From assembly GCA_017934545.1 (NCBI GenBank), contig JAGBJI010000008.1:310001-374000 (forward strand): DNA of 64,000 bases, written 5' to 3'. Each line of letters starts with the position of its first letter. Position 1 is the first letter of the stretch. A model generated the notes under the pieces. The model made no database searches. It saw only the letters and a program-made list of their open reading frames with translations, and had not been told where the DNA came from. The position numbers and the translations under genes are program-made. Positions 8,859-19,600 of the stretch are shown piece after piece. The DNA is from Bacteroidales bacterium (lineage in GTDB: Bacteria > Bacteroidota > Bacteroidia > Bacteroidales > P3).

Positions 8859-9884
8859 ATGATTTATAACAAAATGAGAAACGGATTAATTTTGAGTTTG
8901 GTTGCAGGTTTTATGTGCCTTACAACCACTGTTGCTTATGCCCAAACCAACAAAACCGATGACAAAGGCAGAAAACAGGGTGAATGGATAACAAAAAAAG
9001 CCAACGGAACTACGTCCAAAGGAACGTACAAAGACGGTATACCAGAGGGAGAGTTCACTTATTACAACAAAAAAGGCGTCTTGGAAAGACGCAACACCTA
9101 TTCGGACAAAGGCCGTAAGATGCACTGCGAACTTTTGTACAAAGACGGCAAAATCAAAGCCGAGGGCAACTATATCAACAAGAAAAAAGAAGGCGTTTGG
9201 ATATACCACAACCAAAAAGGAATCAAGATTACGGAGGAAAACTACAAGAACGGACTGAAAAACGGTAAGGAAACAAATTGGGACAACGACGGAAAAAACA
9301 TAGTGATGTCCGCCGAATACAAAGACGGTAAGAAAAACGGAGAATTTTTCAAATCTTTGTACGCCGAAGGCTATTACACGGCATATTACAAAGACGATTT
9401 GTTGGACGGCGAATACAACGAATACGGATTTGACAAGAAACTGAAAGTAAAAGGTCAGTTTGAAAACGGGCAGAAACAGGGAATGTGGCTGGTGTATGAC
9501 CAAAGCGGCAACGTAATACAGAAATTGTTTTACAAAGACGACGTCTTTACTTCGGACGCTATTATTTTCAACGTTCAGCAAGGTACAAGGGAAATATCAC
9601 AATTTGACATTGCCCTTTTAAGACAGGCAGGCAAGCAAACCCAAATCATTCTTTTCAACGGTGACAGGATAAACTGTTTCAATGAATTTCAAAGTATAGT
9701 TGACCTGACCGACGCTAACAAGTTTGTCCGCATAAACGAAAAAAACAAAGTATACGCCAATATTGATGCGTTGCAGGGTGTGAACAACGACGGCAGCGTT
9801 AAACTGAAAATAGATGCGGATTTAAACATAATGCCCGACAAAGACGGAGCGGAGATGTTGAAATCAATGTTCCGCAACGACTGA
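8859..9884 (+). CDS. exported MORN-type repeat protein
   Basis: The ATG at 8859 touches the gmhB stop. A second ATG at 8874 opens an equally good signal peptide (MRNGLILSLVAGFMCL, cut after AYAQ). The body to about residue 220 is built of repeats of the form G-x-W/F-x-x-Y-x-x-x-G, as in EGVWIYHNQKG, NGKETNWDNDG and QGMWLVYDQSG. These match the toxin_YwqK/MORN_2 family. The last ~110 residues are unrelated to the repeats. The family is common in Bacteroidota; its function is unknown and nothing here supports a toxin or antitoxin role. It is the last gene before the terminator at 10030. Confidence 0.72.
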   Translation: MIYNKMRNGLILSLVAGFMCLTTTVAYAQTNKTDDKGRKQGEWITKKANGTTSKGTYKDGIPEGEFTYYNKKGVLERRNTYSDKGRKMHCELLYKDGKIKAEGNYINKKKEGVWIYHNQKGIKITEENYKNGLKNGKETNWDNDGKNIVMSAEYKDGKKNGEFFKSLYAEGYYTAYYKDDLLDGEYNEYGFDKKLKVKGQFENGQKQGMWLVYDQSGNVIQKLFYKDDVFTSDAIIFNVQQGTREISQFDIALLRQAGKQTQIILFNGDRINCFNEFQSIVDLTDANKFVRINEKNKVYANIDALQGVNNDGSVKLKIDADLNIMPDKDGAEMLKSMFRND

Positions 9885-9897
9885 TAAACGCAGCAAA

Positions 9898-10002
9898 ATC
9901 TGAATTGAAAAATAAAAAACATATGTTTTCTTTCAAAAAAACATATGTTTTTTGTTTAAAATACATATGTTTTTTAATTCAAAAACATATGTATTTTTAT
10001 TT
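9898..10002. repeat. CATATG phased-module element, copy B (4 modules)
   Basis: CATATG cores start at 9920, 9942, 9964 and 9986, again exactly 22 bp apart. A TCTGAA flank lies one module to the left (9899). It is between convergent genes. Linker sequences differ from those of copies A, C and E, yet the spacing is kept. Confidence 0.85.
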
Positions 10003-10029
10003 TTAAGTGCGGCTTTATTTCGGTGCAAT

Positions 10030-10054
10030 GCCTTTTGAAAGGCGTTTTTTATTT
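10030..10054 (+). terminator. rho-independent terminator after the 2.3-9.9 kb operon
   Basis: GCCTTT and AAAGGC (10030-10043) form a 6-bp stem with a TG loop, followed by GTTTTTTATTT. It abuts the stop of the minus-strand gene at 10049. Confidence 0.7.
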
Positions 10055-10903
10055 GTAATATTCAAACTGTCGGACGGTTAAAAACACTGCTTCGCCGTTA
10101 AGGAAGGTTATCTTCTGAATCCAATTCTGCATATGGTCATAAAGATATGTGTAAGTGTAGTGCAGTTCCTGTCCCGTGCCGTTGTGCGAAGTGCAGGAAA
10201 TCATATCCGAATGTTTGTTGTAGGTGTAAATACCCGAAGAATTGACTGTACTGTCGGCATTGTATATTGTCTGTTTGACAAGATTGTTTTCCCGGTCGTA
10301 TTCATAACGGCTGAAATACACAAGCCTATTGTCCGAAGCATAGGATTGGTCTTCCGTCAGATTGTTTCCGCTGTATTTACATTTGGTTGTGCGTTCTGTT
10401 ATGTTGTCAGGCGTTATAAACCTCTCGCTTACAACGTTTCCCCTGCGGTCGTGGTCGGAAAAAATCTTGCTCTTCAGTTTGCCGTCAGCCAGATAGTGAT
10501 AATACTCCGTTATATTGCCCCTGCGGTCGTATACATAGTAGGTTGAATCCAACAAAGTGCCGTCGGCATGATAGTAATTGCCGCCCAATGCCTTGCCGTC
10601 AGCATCGTAGAAAAATATCCAACGTGACGATTGTTCGTTGTTATTGTCATAGTTAATCAATTGCTGCATATTGCCGCTGCGGTTGTACTCGGCATAATAG
10701 TTTTTTATGTCTTCGGCCATGACCACATCGCCCTTGACAACGGTATCATTATTGCCTACGGCCTGATAAGTTATCTCCCGCAACGATTTTACATTGCCTT
10801 TCAGTCCTGCCTGCTCAAGTTCGTTTTTCTTTGAACTGCATCCCAAAACCAAACATGCCGCAAGCAAAGAAACAAAAGCATAAAAAAATGTTTTGCAGTA
10901 CAT
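10049..10903 (-). CDS. YD/RHS-like repeat lipoprotein
   Basis: I prefer the ATG at 10903 to the TTG two codons upstream. The product has a lipoprotein signal (LLAACLVLGC) and about 10 short repeats of the type Y-D-x-x-G-N, for example YVYDRRGNI, SDHDRRGNV and YEYDRENNLV. These resemble single YD repeats. Such repeats often form beta solenoids and bind carbohydrate or build a shell, but no toxin end is present. It sits 12 bases after the OmpA/PD40 gene and may belong to that envelope operon. Function is unknown. Confidence 0.65.
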   Translation of the reverse strand: MYCKTFFYAFVSLLAACLVLGCSSKKNELEQAGLKGNVKSLREITYQAVGNNDTVVKGDVVMAEDIKNYYAEYNRSGNMQQLINYDNNNEQSSRWIFFYDADGKALGGNYYHADGTLLDSTYYVYDRRGNITEYYHYLADGKLKSKIFSDHDRRGNVVSERFITPDNITERTTKCKYSGNNLTEDQSYASDNRLVYFSRYEYDRENNLVKQTIYNADSTVNSSGIYTYNKHSDMISCTSHNGTGQELHYTYTYLYDHMQNWIQKITFLNGEAVFLTVRQFEYYK

Positions 10904-10921
10904 GTCCAACAGAATATGACG

Positions 10922-12901
10922 CTAATTGCGTACGTGTATTTCCTGAATCTCTATACGTCTTTCCTGCATTGAAGACGGCAGATAAACACTGCTGCGTTTG
11001 GCTTCCAACTCTTCCGGGTCGGGCGATGTGCTTTGCAATTTGCCTATTGCCAAATGTTCGGTTTCAAGCATAGGTTTGCCGTCCTGGGCCTGCGTATCCA
11101 TATACAAAGCAAGTATTCCGCCGCGGTACGACCGCATATAGTTCTCAACACTTGCTATACGACGTTGGGCTAAGCGGTGGTTGTATTGCGTACTTGACAA
11201 TGACGAACAATAGCCTTTGATTTGTATTGTTATATGTTTACCCTGCTGTAAATTGTCATATATAAAGTCCAACGCAGCGTTAAGTTTTTCCAATCCCTGT
11301 TTTACTTTGCCGTTCATAAACTCATCAATCTCGGCAAGACGTGCCGCAGCCGACGAGTCATCCATGCCTTTGGTTCGGTTGGCTTTATATTGGTTGGTCA
11401 AAGATATATAAAGCTTGTAACAATCTTGGTATGAAGTTTGGGTGGTAGGCAGTTCGCTGCCCGCATCGGGCGAATCGTTGTGGAAATAAAGGGCTACGGG
11501 CAGTTGTGTAAGCGTATCAAATTTCGGCTTTGCAGGCTGTTGAACCGCTACGGGTACGTACGGCTTTGCAGGAGGTACGTAGTTGAAACGATAAAGGTCG
11601 TTGCAACAGGTTTTGTTGTCCTCATTGTTTTCGGTAGGACGGTTGGATGTGAAATAGCCTTCGCATTCGCATGTTGCAATAAAAGGATACATGTCGTTGG
11701 CAGGTGAATTTATAGGCATCATAAGGTTCTGCGGTTTTTGCCAAGACGAAGCAAAACCTTTGGATTTGAATATATCAAATCCGCCGAATCCCAAATGAGT
11801 GTCGGAAGCAAAGTAAAGAGTGCTGTCTTTTGCGAAATAAAAAGGCGTTATCTCATTACCCGCCGTATTTATCTCCGCACCCAAGTTAACGGGTTTTACA
11901 TCGGCAAGATTCATATCTATATACCATATGTCCATATTGCCGTAGCCGCCTTCACGGTCTGAAGCAAAATACATCAGATACTGATTGCCCTGTTTTACGG
12001 TCACGGGATGCGAATACGAATGCTTGTCGTCTTCCAAGGGTTTGTAGATTTGCGGTTTTGACCACTTGTTTGTTGAGGAATTAAACGCCGAATAGTAAAT
12101 GGCGGTTGTCTTTTTGTTGTTTTTTATCTTGGAATAAGTAAAGTAGGCCGTGAATGTATTGGTGTCAAAAAACAAATCACCGCAATCGGTTTTCTTTTTG
12201 TTAATCTCTCCCCACATCAGAGGCTTGCCCGGTGTGTAATAATCGCCGTCAACAAAGGAACAATACAGTTGGTTGTATATATCGGTGTAGTATGTCTGCC
12301 CTTTGTGGACTTTAGTCTTGTATACTGGCGAAGTATATATCATCAAACTGTCGTTAAGTATGAAAGTGTTGAGTTGGGACGAAGCATCGTTGACGTTTTT
12401 TCCCAAATTGGTGATAACATAATCGGTTTTAGTGTCGTTATCTATTATCCAATCTATACGTTCCAGCTCTTTTTTGCAGGCTTTTCTGATTTCAATGTCA
12501 TTACAATCCAAAAGACAGGTGTTAAGGAAGCTTTGTGCCTGAATGATGTTGCCGTTGCAAACGGCACTTTGTGCCAAATGCAGATACAAATACGGATAAG
12601 TGTTGTTTATATCCACGGTATCGTTCTCTATAATCACTTTCTGATACCAGTATTCCGCTTTGTCGTAATCTTTCATCTGCAAACAAGCCTCTCCGCACTT
12701 ATACATAAGCGACAGATTCTGCTTTACGAATTTTCTTCCCAACTTGTAATATTCGTAAGCCTGCATATACTGCTGCTTTTGCATGGCTTTATCGCCCTGC
12801 TGTTCGTATTCTCTGGCATATTTTTCCTGTGCATTTGCCCCGAAGGCCGCAAAAACTGCAACCGTCAGCAACAACACTGTTTTTTTCAGAATATTGGACA
12901 T
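10922..12901 (-). CDS. TPR-PD40-OmpA family protein linked to PorP/SprF
   Basis: The 659-residue product starts with a signal peptide (cut after AFGANAQ). TPR repeats follow to about residue 130, then a PD40/TolB-like propeller at about 190-430 with blades such as YLMYFASDREGGYGNMDIWY and LYFASDTHLGFGGFDIF. A C-terminal OmpA-like domain carries YNHRLAQRRIASVENYM. This layout accompanies PorP/SprF proteins in type IX secretion and gliding clusters, anchoring the outer-membrane partner to peptidoglycan. The usual GHTD before YNxxL reads GYCSS here, so the Asp that contacts diaminopimelate is missing. It overlaps the porP-like gene by 16 bases. Confidence 0.8.
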   Translation of the reverse strand: MSNILKKTVLLLTVAVFAAFGANAQEKYAREYEQQGDKAMQKQQYMQAYEYYKLGRKFVKQNLSLMYKCGEACLQMKDYDKAEYWYQKVIIENDTVDINNTYPYLYLHLAQSAVCNGNIIQAQSFLNTCLLDCNDIEIRKACKKELERIDWIIDNDTKTDYVITNLGKNVNDASSQLNTFILNDSLMIYTSPVYKTKVHKGQTYYTDIYNQLYCSFVDGDYYTPGKPLMWGEINKKKTDCGDLFFDTNTFTAYFTYSKIKNNKKTTAIYYSAFNSSTNKWSKPQIYKPLEDDKHSYSHPVTVKQGNQYLMYFASDREGGYGNMDIWYIDMNLADVKPVNLGAEINTAGNEITPFYFAKDSTLYFASDTHLGFGGFDIFKSKGFASSWQKPQNLMMPINSPANDMYPFIATCECEGYFTSNRPTENNEDNKTCCNDLYRFNYVPPAKPYVPVAVQQPAKPKFDTLTQLPVALYFHNDSPDAGSELPTTQTSYQDCYKLYISLTNQYKANRTKGMDDSSAAARLAEIDEFMNGKVKQGLEKLNAALDFIYDNLQQGKHITIQIKGYCSSLSSTQYNHRLAQRRIASVENYMRSYRGGILALYMDTQAQDGKPMLETEHLAIGKLQSTSPDPEELEAKRSSVYLPSSMQERRIEIQEIHVRN

Positions 12902-13890
12902 GGTATTTTAGTTGTTTGTTGTTTGTAATTATGAATATTAAACGAATAATTCAGCCAAAGTTCCACCGCGCCGTAAGTATGCGACACTTTGTTGAGCTTT
13001 GAAATATTTACGTCGTAGGATAATCCTACGCAAAAATCATTGTAACGGAATTTGGGCGACACTACGATTGCCTCCGTATTCCTTAAATGCAACCCCAATG
13101 ACATTATCTTGCGGTTAAACACCGAATTGTCCAAATCCAAAAGTATTTCCCCGCCCGCAAGAAGTTCGTTGAAATTGTTTTGGTGTTGGAAAAATATCTG
13201 CGGGTTTAAACTCAGGCTCTCACTGTCGGAAAACGGAAACATGTAAGACAGGTTTGCAAAAAAGCGTCTGTGCAGAAACAAATCCGTATCATCAAAATAA
13301 GACATGGAAGGCCTATTTACGTGAAAGCATGCTACGCCTGCATAAAACAAATGTTGCTCGTCCGAAGCGTATTGCAATGCCGCACCGAAAGAAACGTCAA
13401 AAGTGCTAAGATTGTCATAACGTATTTGGTCGTCATATGAACCCTCGCGGTTGAATTCAGCCTTTTGTATATCCACAGACCAATTCTTACGCATTGCCTG
13501 CACACCGAAACTTATGTAAGTGCGGTTGTGACGGTCCAAAGACATGTAGTACGAACCCGAAACGGCAATATCCCTTTCTCCGAACGAAAGCGAGCCTGCT
13601 ACATCGCTGGTAAACCCCACTCCCAAGCCCAAACACCGCGAGTAGTCTATATTTGCATAGGCTACGGCTTCCAATGAGGCAAAGAAAGTGTTGTAACCCG
13701 GCGACACTGTCTGCCATTGGTTGCGGTAAATGGTGGAAAACCTGAATCTGTTGTTCATAAACGCCGTCATAGATGGGTTGAAAAACATGGGATTAAAGCC
13801 TGTGGAAGAAAAATGAATATCCTGTGTCCGTCCGCAAATAGACAGCAAACATGACACAATCAACACTATTTTTCTGTTCCGCAATTTCAC
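12886..13890 (-). CDS. PorP/SprF family outer-membrane protein
   Basis: The 334-residue product begins with GTG at 13890; no ATG in frame lies nearby. A signal peptide ends near CGRTQ, and the mature part opens DIHFSSTGFNPMFFNPSMTA, close to the PorP/SprF opening in which an FNP motif is typical. The rest alternates as expected for a beta barrel. These proteins act in type IX secretion or in attaching secreted adhesins such as SprB at the outer membrane. Its pairing with the OmpA/PD40 protein supports the call. Several paralogues usually occur per genome, so PorP itself is not proven. Confidence 0.8.
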   Translation of the reverse strand: MKLRNRKIVLIVSCLLSICGRTQDIHFSSTGFNPMFFNPSMTAFMNNRFRFSTIYRNQWQTVSPGYNTFFASLEAVAYANIDYSRCLGLGVGFTSDVAGSLSFGERDIAVSGSYYMSLDRHNRTYISFGVQAMRKNWSVDIQKAEFNREGSYDDQIRYDNLSTFDVSFGAALQYASDEQHLFYAGVACFHVNRPSMSYFDDTDLFLHRRFFANLSYMFPFSDSESLSLNPQIFFQHQNNFNELLAGGEILLDLDNSVFNRKIMSLGLHLRNTEAIVVSPKFRYNDFCVGLSYDVNISKLNKVSHTYGAVELWLNYSFNIHNYKQQTTKIPCPIF

Positions 13891-13922
13891 AACATGTCAT
13901 TCCTTATTGAAATCAGACAAAA

Positions 13923-14624
13923 CTATTTTAATTTGGAAACAATCATGGAATAGTCACGGTCTATCATCTCTTTTATTTTAATCAAACCGTCCTGCAACGC
14001 CATATCGGCTGCTTTGCGTTGAAATTCGTAGTATCCGTGATAAGCCGCCATTGGATATTTGGCATATCCCCTTTCGTTAAAACGGGCAACAAGATTGTCC
14101 CTCAAATCGTATATCTCCACTATAACTTCCAATTCCGTAGTATTGGAACACATAGGCATACCCATTGCATTGAGAATACCCAAGGTAAAACCGCTCAACC
14201 ATGACCATTTGTAATTGTTTTTGCAATATATGGCTCCCGCACGCAACACTATGTTACCTGCACGGCGGGTTGTGGGGTCGCATATATTTTCGTATACATC
14301 GTGTACGAATATCGTACAGGCGTCCTGTATTCTCTTTTCGGCGGTATAAAGACTTGTCTTTTCCGTAACCTCATATACGCCTTTGCCGTAAGGAGTTTCG
14401 GTCATTCCGTACGGATGCTGCAAATCATCGGAGGGTTTTGCCGACCATGAGTTGGCTCCGTATGCGTTTTCAAACGAAGGTTGGTCTATCCAGCACGTAA
14501 GACGCGGCAACAAAGTAGGATTTTGGTAATCCGAAGCAAAAGTTGATTCTTCCAAACTCTTGCAAGAAGTAAGTGCAACAACCGTAAACAATGCTGCAAC
14601 TATCAATATATACCTTTTCATCAT
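13923..14624 (-). CDS. lipoprotein of unknown function
   Basis: The start at ATG 14624 (or 14621) is preferred over the longer frame because a TATTTTTG box at 14640-14647 puts the transcript start downstream of that longer start. The signal ends VVALTSC, a lipobox. The body of about 215 residues shows no family that I recognise. A conserved-looking run, TAEKRIQDACTIFVHDVYENIC, precedes a hydrophobic stretch (WSWLSGFTLGILNAMG). It stands upstream of the porP-like gene in the same direction, 32 bases away, and may be part of that operon. Confidence 0.6.
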   Translation of the reverse strand: MMKRYILIVAALFTVVALTSCKSLEESTFASDYQNPTLLPRLTCWIDQPSFENAYGANSWSAKPSDDLQHPYGMTETPYGKGVYEVTEKTSLYTAEKRIQDACTIFVHDVYENICDPTTRRAGNIVLRAGAIYCKNNYKWSWLSGFTLGILNAMGMPMCSNTTELEVIVEIYDLRDNLVARFNERGYAKYPMAAYHGYYEFQRKAADMALQDGLIKIKEMIDRDYSMIVSKLK

Positions 14625-14639
14625 ACAAATAATTTGATG

Positions 14640-14647
14640 CAAAAATA
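14640..14647 (-). promoter_or_regulatory. -7 promoter box for the 13.9-14.6 kb lipoprotein gene
   Basis: TATTTTTG on the minus strand, 16 bases before the ATG at 14624. It decides the start of that gene. Confidence 0.55.
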
Positions 14648-14748
14648 ATAAAATTATTTGTAATAATAATATAATAATGTATAAATTGTAAAATTTTTCT
14701 TTTCAAAAGCAAAAACACGGAGTTTTTTCTTTGTTTTACAACTCTGTT

Positions 14749-14850
14749 TTCAGAAACGAAAAATAAAAAACATATGTTTTTGAAACGAAAAACATATGTT
14801 TTTTGATTAAAATTCATATGTTTTTTTGAAAAAATACATATGTTTTTTAA
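14749..14850. repeat. CATATG phased-module element, copy C (4 modules, inverted)
   Basis: Cores start at 14771, 14793, 14815 and 14837, 22 bp apart. A TTCAGA flank lies exactly one module to the left (14749). Read on the opposite strand its linkers match copies A and E, so this is the same element in the other orientation. It sits between divergent genes, so terminator activity alone does not explain its position. Confidence 0.85.
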
Positions 14851-14941
14851 AAACAGAATCCGAAAAGAGTTTTTTATTTGCTGAAAAACGCACTTTATTT
14901 AGGTTTTTGAGTTTAGTTGCGGCTATTTAAGAAAAAATGTA

Positions 14942-14949
14942 TATCTTTG
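14942..14949 (+). promoter_or_regulatory. -7 promoter box for the tpiA operon
   Basis: TATCTTTG is a perfect TAnnTTTG match. It leaves a leader of about 50 bases before the tpiA ATG at 15002. Confidence 0.65.
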
Positions 14950-15001
14950 CATTTGTAAATTGTTTTATGATAAGTATAATGTATATAAAATATATAATGC
15001 C

Positions 15002-15763
15002 ATGAGAAGAAACATTGTTGCCGGCAACTGGAAAATGAACAAACTGTTTCCCGAAGCCGATGATTTGATAAACAACATTGCCGAACAATTAAGAAATTTT
15101 GATACTTCGGATGTGGACGTTATCATCTGTCCTCCGTTTCCTTATTTGGAACTTGTGAGCGACGTAAGCGAAGACGGCGACTTTTTCACGGGAGCCCAAA
15201 ACGTTTCAAAGTTTGAAAACGGAGCCTACACGGGCGAAGTAAGTGCAACAATGCTTAAAAGTCTTGGAGTTGACTACTGCATTGTAGGTCACAGCGAAAG
15301 AAGAAAATATTTCAAGGAAACCAACTTTGACATTGCTCAAAAAATAGACCGTCTTCTCAACGAAGACATCACTCCTATAATGTGCGTAGGTGAAACTTTG
15401 GAGCAAAGGGAGAACGAAAAACACTTTGAAGTGATACGTACGCAGATGGAAGAGGGCATTTTCCATTTGAAAGCGGACGATATGCAAAGATGTATCATAG
15501 CTTACGAACCCGTATGGGCTATAGGAACGGGACAAACAGCCACCAAAGAACAGGCGCAGGAGATTCACGCTTTTATACGTCAACTGATTTGCGACAAATA
15601 CAATGATGACGTTGCCCAGGAAGTGTCAATTCTTTACGGCGGAAGTTGCAATGCAAAAAACGCAGCGGAATTGTTTGCAATGCCAGATGTGGACGGAGGT
15701 CTTATAGGCGGGGCTTCGCTGAAGAGCAAAGACTTTATAGAGATTGCTTGTAGTTTTCAATAA
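15002..15763 (+). CDS. tpiA: triose-phosphate isomerase
   Basis: The 253-residue product starts MRRNIVAGNWKMN. The frame is open 14 codons further up, but those lack family similarity. Catalytic residues are visible: Lys in NWKMN (K11), His in YCIVGHSERR (about 97) and Glu in AYEPVWAIGTG (about 168). The phosphate loop GGSC and the GLIGGASL end are intact. It interconverts glyceraldehyde 3-phosphate and dihydroxyacetone phosphate. It heads a seven-gene run ending at 26792, with prmA three bases downstream. Confidence 0.95.
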   Translation: MRRNIVAGNWKMNKLFPEADDLINNIAEQLRNFDTSDVDVIICPPFPYLELVSDVSEDGDFFTGAQNVSKFENGAYTGEVSATMLKSLGVDYCIVGHSERRKYFKETNFDIAQKIDRLLNEDITPIMCVGETLEQRENEKHFEVIRTQMEEGIFHLKADDMQRCIIAYEPVWAIGTGQTATKEQAQEIHAFIRQLICDKYNDDVAQEVSILYGGSCNAKNAAELFAMPDVDGGLIGGASLKSKDFIEIACSFQ

Positions 15764-15766
15764 TTT

Positions 15767-16615
15767 ATGAACTACTATCAGGTAAATTTTTCTTTGGGCT
15801 TAAAGGCAAGGAATTTTGATGCTGATTTGCTCAAAAATGCTTTGCTGCCTTTCGGTTTTGACAGTTTTGTCGACAAAGAGGAGGCAAATGCTTTTGAAGC
15901 CTATTGTCCCGAAAAAGATTTCTCTTCAGACAATATTCAAAAGGCAATAGACAATTCGTACATTGAGAACAAAAGCCAGATAAAGTACGATATTGTCTTT
16001 ATCAAGGACGAGAATTGGAACAAATTGTGGGAAGAAACTTCTCCGAGCGTACAGTTCGGTGATTTTTGTCATATAAGAAAACAAAACCAACCTTACCGTA
16101 AGGTGAAATATGACATAATCATCAACCCATGCCAATCGTTTGGAACAGCCAACCACCCTACCACCGCTTTGATAATAGAATTTCTTTCCGCTCTGAACAT
16201 GCAAGGCAAAAACGTTATGGACATGGGATGCGGCACGGCGGTGTTGGGCATCCTTTGCAAGAAGATGGGTGCCGGATATGTTGAGGCTATAGACATTGAC
16301 AGTTGGGCTTTTCAAAACGCACTTGACAATGCCAAAAGCAACAATGCGGACATAACCGTAAAATTAGGCTCGTCCGAAGCAATAAGCAAGGATATAAACT
16401 TTGACATATTCATAGCCAACATAAACCTGAACATATTGCTTGACAATATGGAGGCATATGCAAAAAAAATAAAAAGCAACGGATTAATGGTTTTGAGCGG
16501 TTTTTTCCCGCAGGATGCCGAAGAGTTGAATGCAAAAGCCGCAACACTTAATTTCGCCGTATATAAACAATCCGTAAAAGACGGATGGGCTTTATCAGTA
16601 TTAAAAAAACAATGA
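15767..16615 (+). CDS. prmA: ribosomal protein L11 methyltransferase
   Basis: The 282-residue product has an N-terminal substrate domain and a C-terminal class I methyltransferase fold. NVMDMGCGTAVLGILCKKMG is the SAM loop, and IFIANINLNIL stands where the catalytic loop follows strand 4. PrmA trimethylates L11 of the large ribosomal subunit. The usual AFGTGxHPTT reads SFGTANHPTT, with Ala for the second Gly, a small departure. The stop overlaps the next gene's ATG (16612). The tpiA-prmA order is common in Bacteroidota. Confidence 0.88.
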   Translation: MNYYQVNFSLGLKARNFDADLLKNALLPFGFDSFVDKEEANAFEAYCPEKDFSSDNIQKAIDNSYIENKSQIKYDIVFIKDENWNKLWEETSPSVQFGDFCHIRKQNQPYRKVKYDIIINPCQSFGTANHPTTALIIEFLSALNMQGKNVMDMGCGTAVLGILCKKMGAGYVEAIDIDSWAFQNALDNAKSNNADITVKLGSSEAISKDINFDIFIANINLNILLDNMEAYAKKIKSNGLMVLSGFFPQDAEELNAKAATLNFAVYKQSVKDGWALSVLKKQ

Positions 16616-19600
16616 TGGAAAAGATGAAAAAATTTATTGCAATATCATTTCTGACGCTTTGTTCGCTTACTTTGTTCGCACAGCGTTTCAACAGTTTTTC
16701 GTCCGATGCTGACAAATACATATCGGAATTGGAACAACTCTACAAAACCGACCCCAACATGAACAAAGACCAGAAAAAAGAATGGGAAGCCATCATCTTG
16801 CAATACGACAGTGTATGGAATACTTTCAATTCCCAGCACAAAAAAGACGTAATCAAGCTCTCGCAACTCATGTTGAAGAAAAACATAAGGGCAAGGTCGG
16901 GGTTTTATGAATTTTTACAGACACAAATAGCCTTTGCATCCAGCAATCAGTCGGCGGAAAGTTACAACCAATGGCTCAAAGGCATGCAGACATATTTGGA
17001 AAAACACAACATAAAGATTTACAACGAAGCCATGAAAGCCACGTACAATCTTCTTGCGGACAATTGTCTTTACAAGTCCAAAACGGTTTCATGGTCTTTT
17101 GACAGGGATTCGCGCTATATATTCCGCAACGACCCTTCACGCGGCGTGTATGCAGACTTCGCCTCCCCTATCAACTTAACCTATTCCGCCCAAAAGGGTA
17201 AAAACACCGTTTATGCAACAACGGGAAGGCTTTATCTGATGGAAAACTCTTGGGAAGGCCACGGCGGTACTGTCAATTGGGAACGCAGCGGGTTGAACAC
17301 CGACAGTGTTTATGCCAAAATCAAAGATTATTCCGTTGAATTGAAATCCGCAGGCTTTACGGCCGACAGTGTGACTTTTACAAACAAAGAATATTTTTCT
17401 TATACCCTTGACGGAGTTTTTGAAGACAGGATAACGGACAAAACAAGTAAGGATTCGCGTTTTCCGAAGTTCACTTCGTACAAAAAAACCGAATATATAA
17501 AAAGCGTATTTCCTAACGTAGACTACGTAGGCGGCTTTTCGCAGCAGGGAGGAAGGTTTTTGGGAACGGGTTCTCAAAAAGAACCTGCACGGTTGGTCTT
17601 TTACAAAGAGGGCAATGTGTTCATGGTTGCCAAGGCCATAGAACATCCGTTTTCAAGGGAAGGTATAATAACGGAAGATTGTCAGGTAACGTTCTACACC
17701 AACGCAGACAGTATCTATCATCCGGGAACGAAAATGAACTACAACAAAAACACCCATGTCATTTTGTGTACCGACAACAAAAAAGGTATATCCGCTTCCC
17801 CGTGGATAGACTCTTACCATCAGGTAGAAATATATACGGAAGCCGTTTATGCGGGTTTGGACGACCACACAATAGAATTTTCTTCCGTCAAAGGCCCTTC
17901 GGGCAACGCTTTTGCCACAATTGAAAGTATCTCTTACTATTCCGATTACAGATGGTACAAGATACAGGCCATTGATGAAGTGAGTCCTTTGTACAGAGTT
18001 AAATCTTACGCCGACACATACAACACCAAAGAAATTACGGTCAAAAACTTCTCCATCTATACGGGTTTGGATTTGACCCAATGCAAATTGCTTTTGATGA
18101 ATCTGTCATTGGGAGGATTTGTAACCTACGAATCGTACAGGGAAACAGCCGTTGTCAAAGACAAATTGTACGATTTCATAAAAGCAAACAACAAGAAAAA
18201 AGATTACGACGTGTTGCAATTGCAATCAACCACTGCAAACGGAGAAGCAAATGCCATACTTAATATATATGATATGGACCTTCGGCTTAACGGAATTGCC
18301 ACTTTCTCGGTATCGGATTCGCACAACGTAAGGATTACTCCTAAAAGCGGGCAAATGGTAATGCAAAAGAACCGTCATTTTTCGTTCGACGGCACCGTTG
18401 CAGCTGGCAGATTCCGCATGACAGGTACGAATTGCAAATTTGATTATGACAATTTCAACATAAATATGCCTAACATTGACTCCTTGACTTTCTCGGTTCC
18501 GTCGTTTGAAGACACAAACATCTTGGTACGTATTCAGACGCCTATTCAACGTTTGGACTGTCAGTTGGTAATAGACGAAGCCAACAACAAATCAAGCGTC
18601 AAAAAAATTGACGGATACCCTATGCTTACTTCCTTAAAAAACTCTTACGTTTTTTACAATTCACCGAAGATTCAAAACGGAGTGTATGATACAACCAACT
18701 TTTACTACGAATTGGAGCCGTTTGTCATAAGAAACATGTTTTCTTTCCGCACCGATGACATCAAATTGAAAGGTGTGTTGCATTCGGCGGGAATATTCAA
18801 CCCTATAGAAGAACCGTTGATTGTAATGAAAGATTATTCTTTGGGATTCAAAAAAGATTTGGGCAGCGACGGATTGTTGGCTTACGGAGGCAAAGCCAAA
18901 TATTACAACAGCATAGATTTGTCCTGCAACGGTCTTTTGGGTACGGGAAGGTTCTATTTCGGCTCGTCCAAGAGCGAAAGCAAGATGTTTGTTTTCCACC
19001 CTGACAGTATGTTCTGCCAAACCACCAAATTCACATACGACAATCCAGAAGTAAACGTAACCAAAACGGCAGAACATTTTTACAATACGCAAGGTTACAT
19101 GATTGTAGAGCAGAAAGCCGAAGAGTTTAACATATACAAAAACAACAAATCCATACAATCGGGCTATCTGCGTGTGTATCCGGATGCGTTAACGGGAAAC
19201 GGAGAGAACAAAACGGGCGAAATGATTGTCAAAAGCGACATGATAAAATACAACGCCGACTCTTTCACGGCTGACAGTTCAGACTTTACTCTTATAGCAT
19301 TGGACGGCAACAGCGTAGCATTCCATGCTGCGAACGTAAAATCAAATGTCAACTACACTACGGAGAAAGGAAGCTTTACCACAAAGAACGGATTGCAAAA
19401 AAATGACTTGCCTTATTTGCAATATGTGTGCTATGTAGACCAATTCACATGGGACATGAAATCAAAACTTCTTTCATTACAAAATTCCGCTTCACTGAAC
19501 GACAACAGCGTTGCATCAAAAGATTTAAAAGATATTATAGACTTACCTCAACCGGGAGCGGAATTCATCTCGGCACATCCATCACAGGATTCTTTAACAT

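Noticed and set aside
8886..9581. Minus-strand open frame of 231 codons opposite the MORN protein
   Set aside because: It is a Val/Phe-rich shadow produced by the AAA/AAC-rich repeats of the real gene.
8859..9884. Toxin-antitoxin function for the MORN-type protein because of the YwqK family name
   Set aside because: It has a signal peptide and no partner gene; the name reflects annotation history only.
12269..12928. Plus-strand open frame of 219 codons opposite the OmpA/PD40 gene
   Set aside because: It is a hydrophobic antisense shadow of a well-supported gene.
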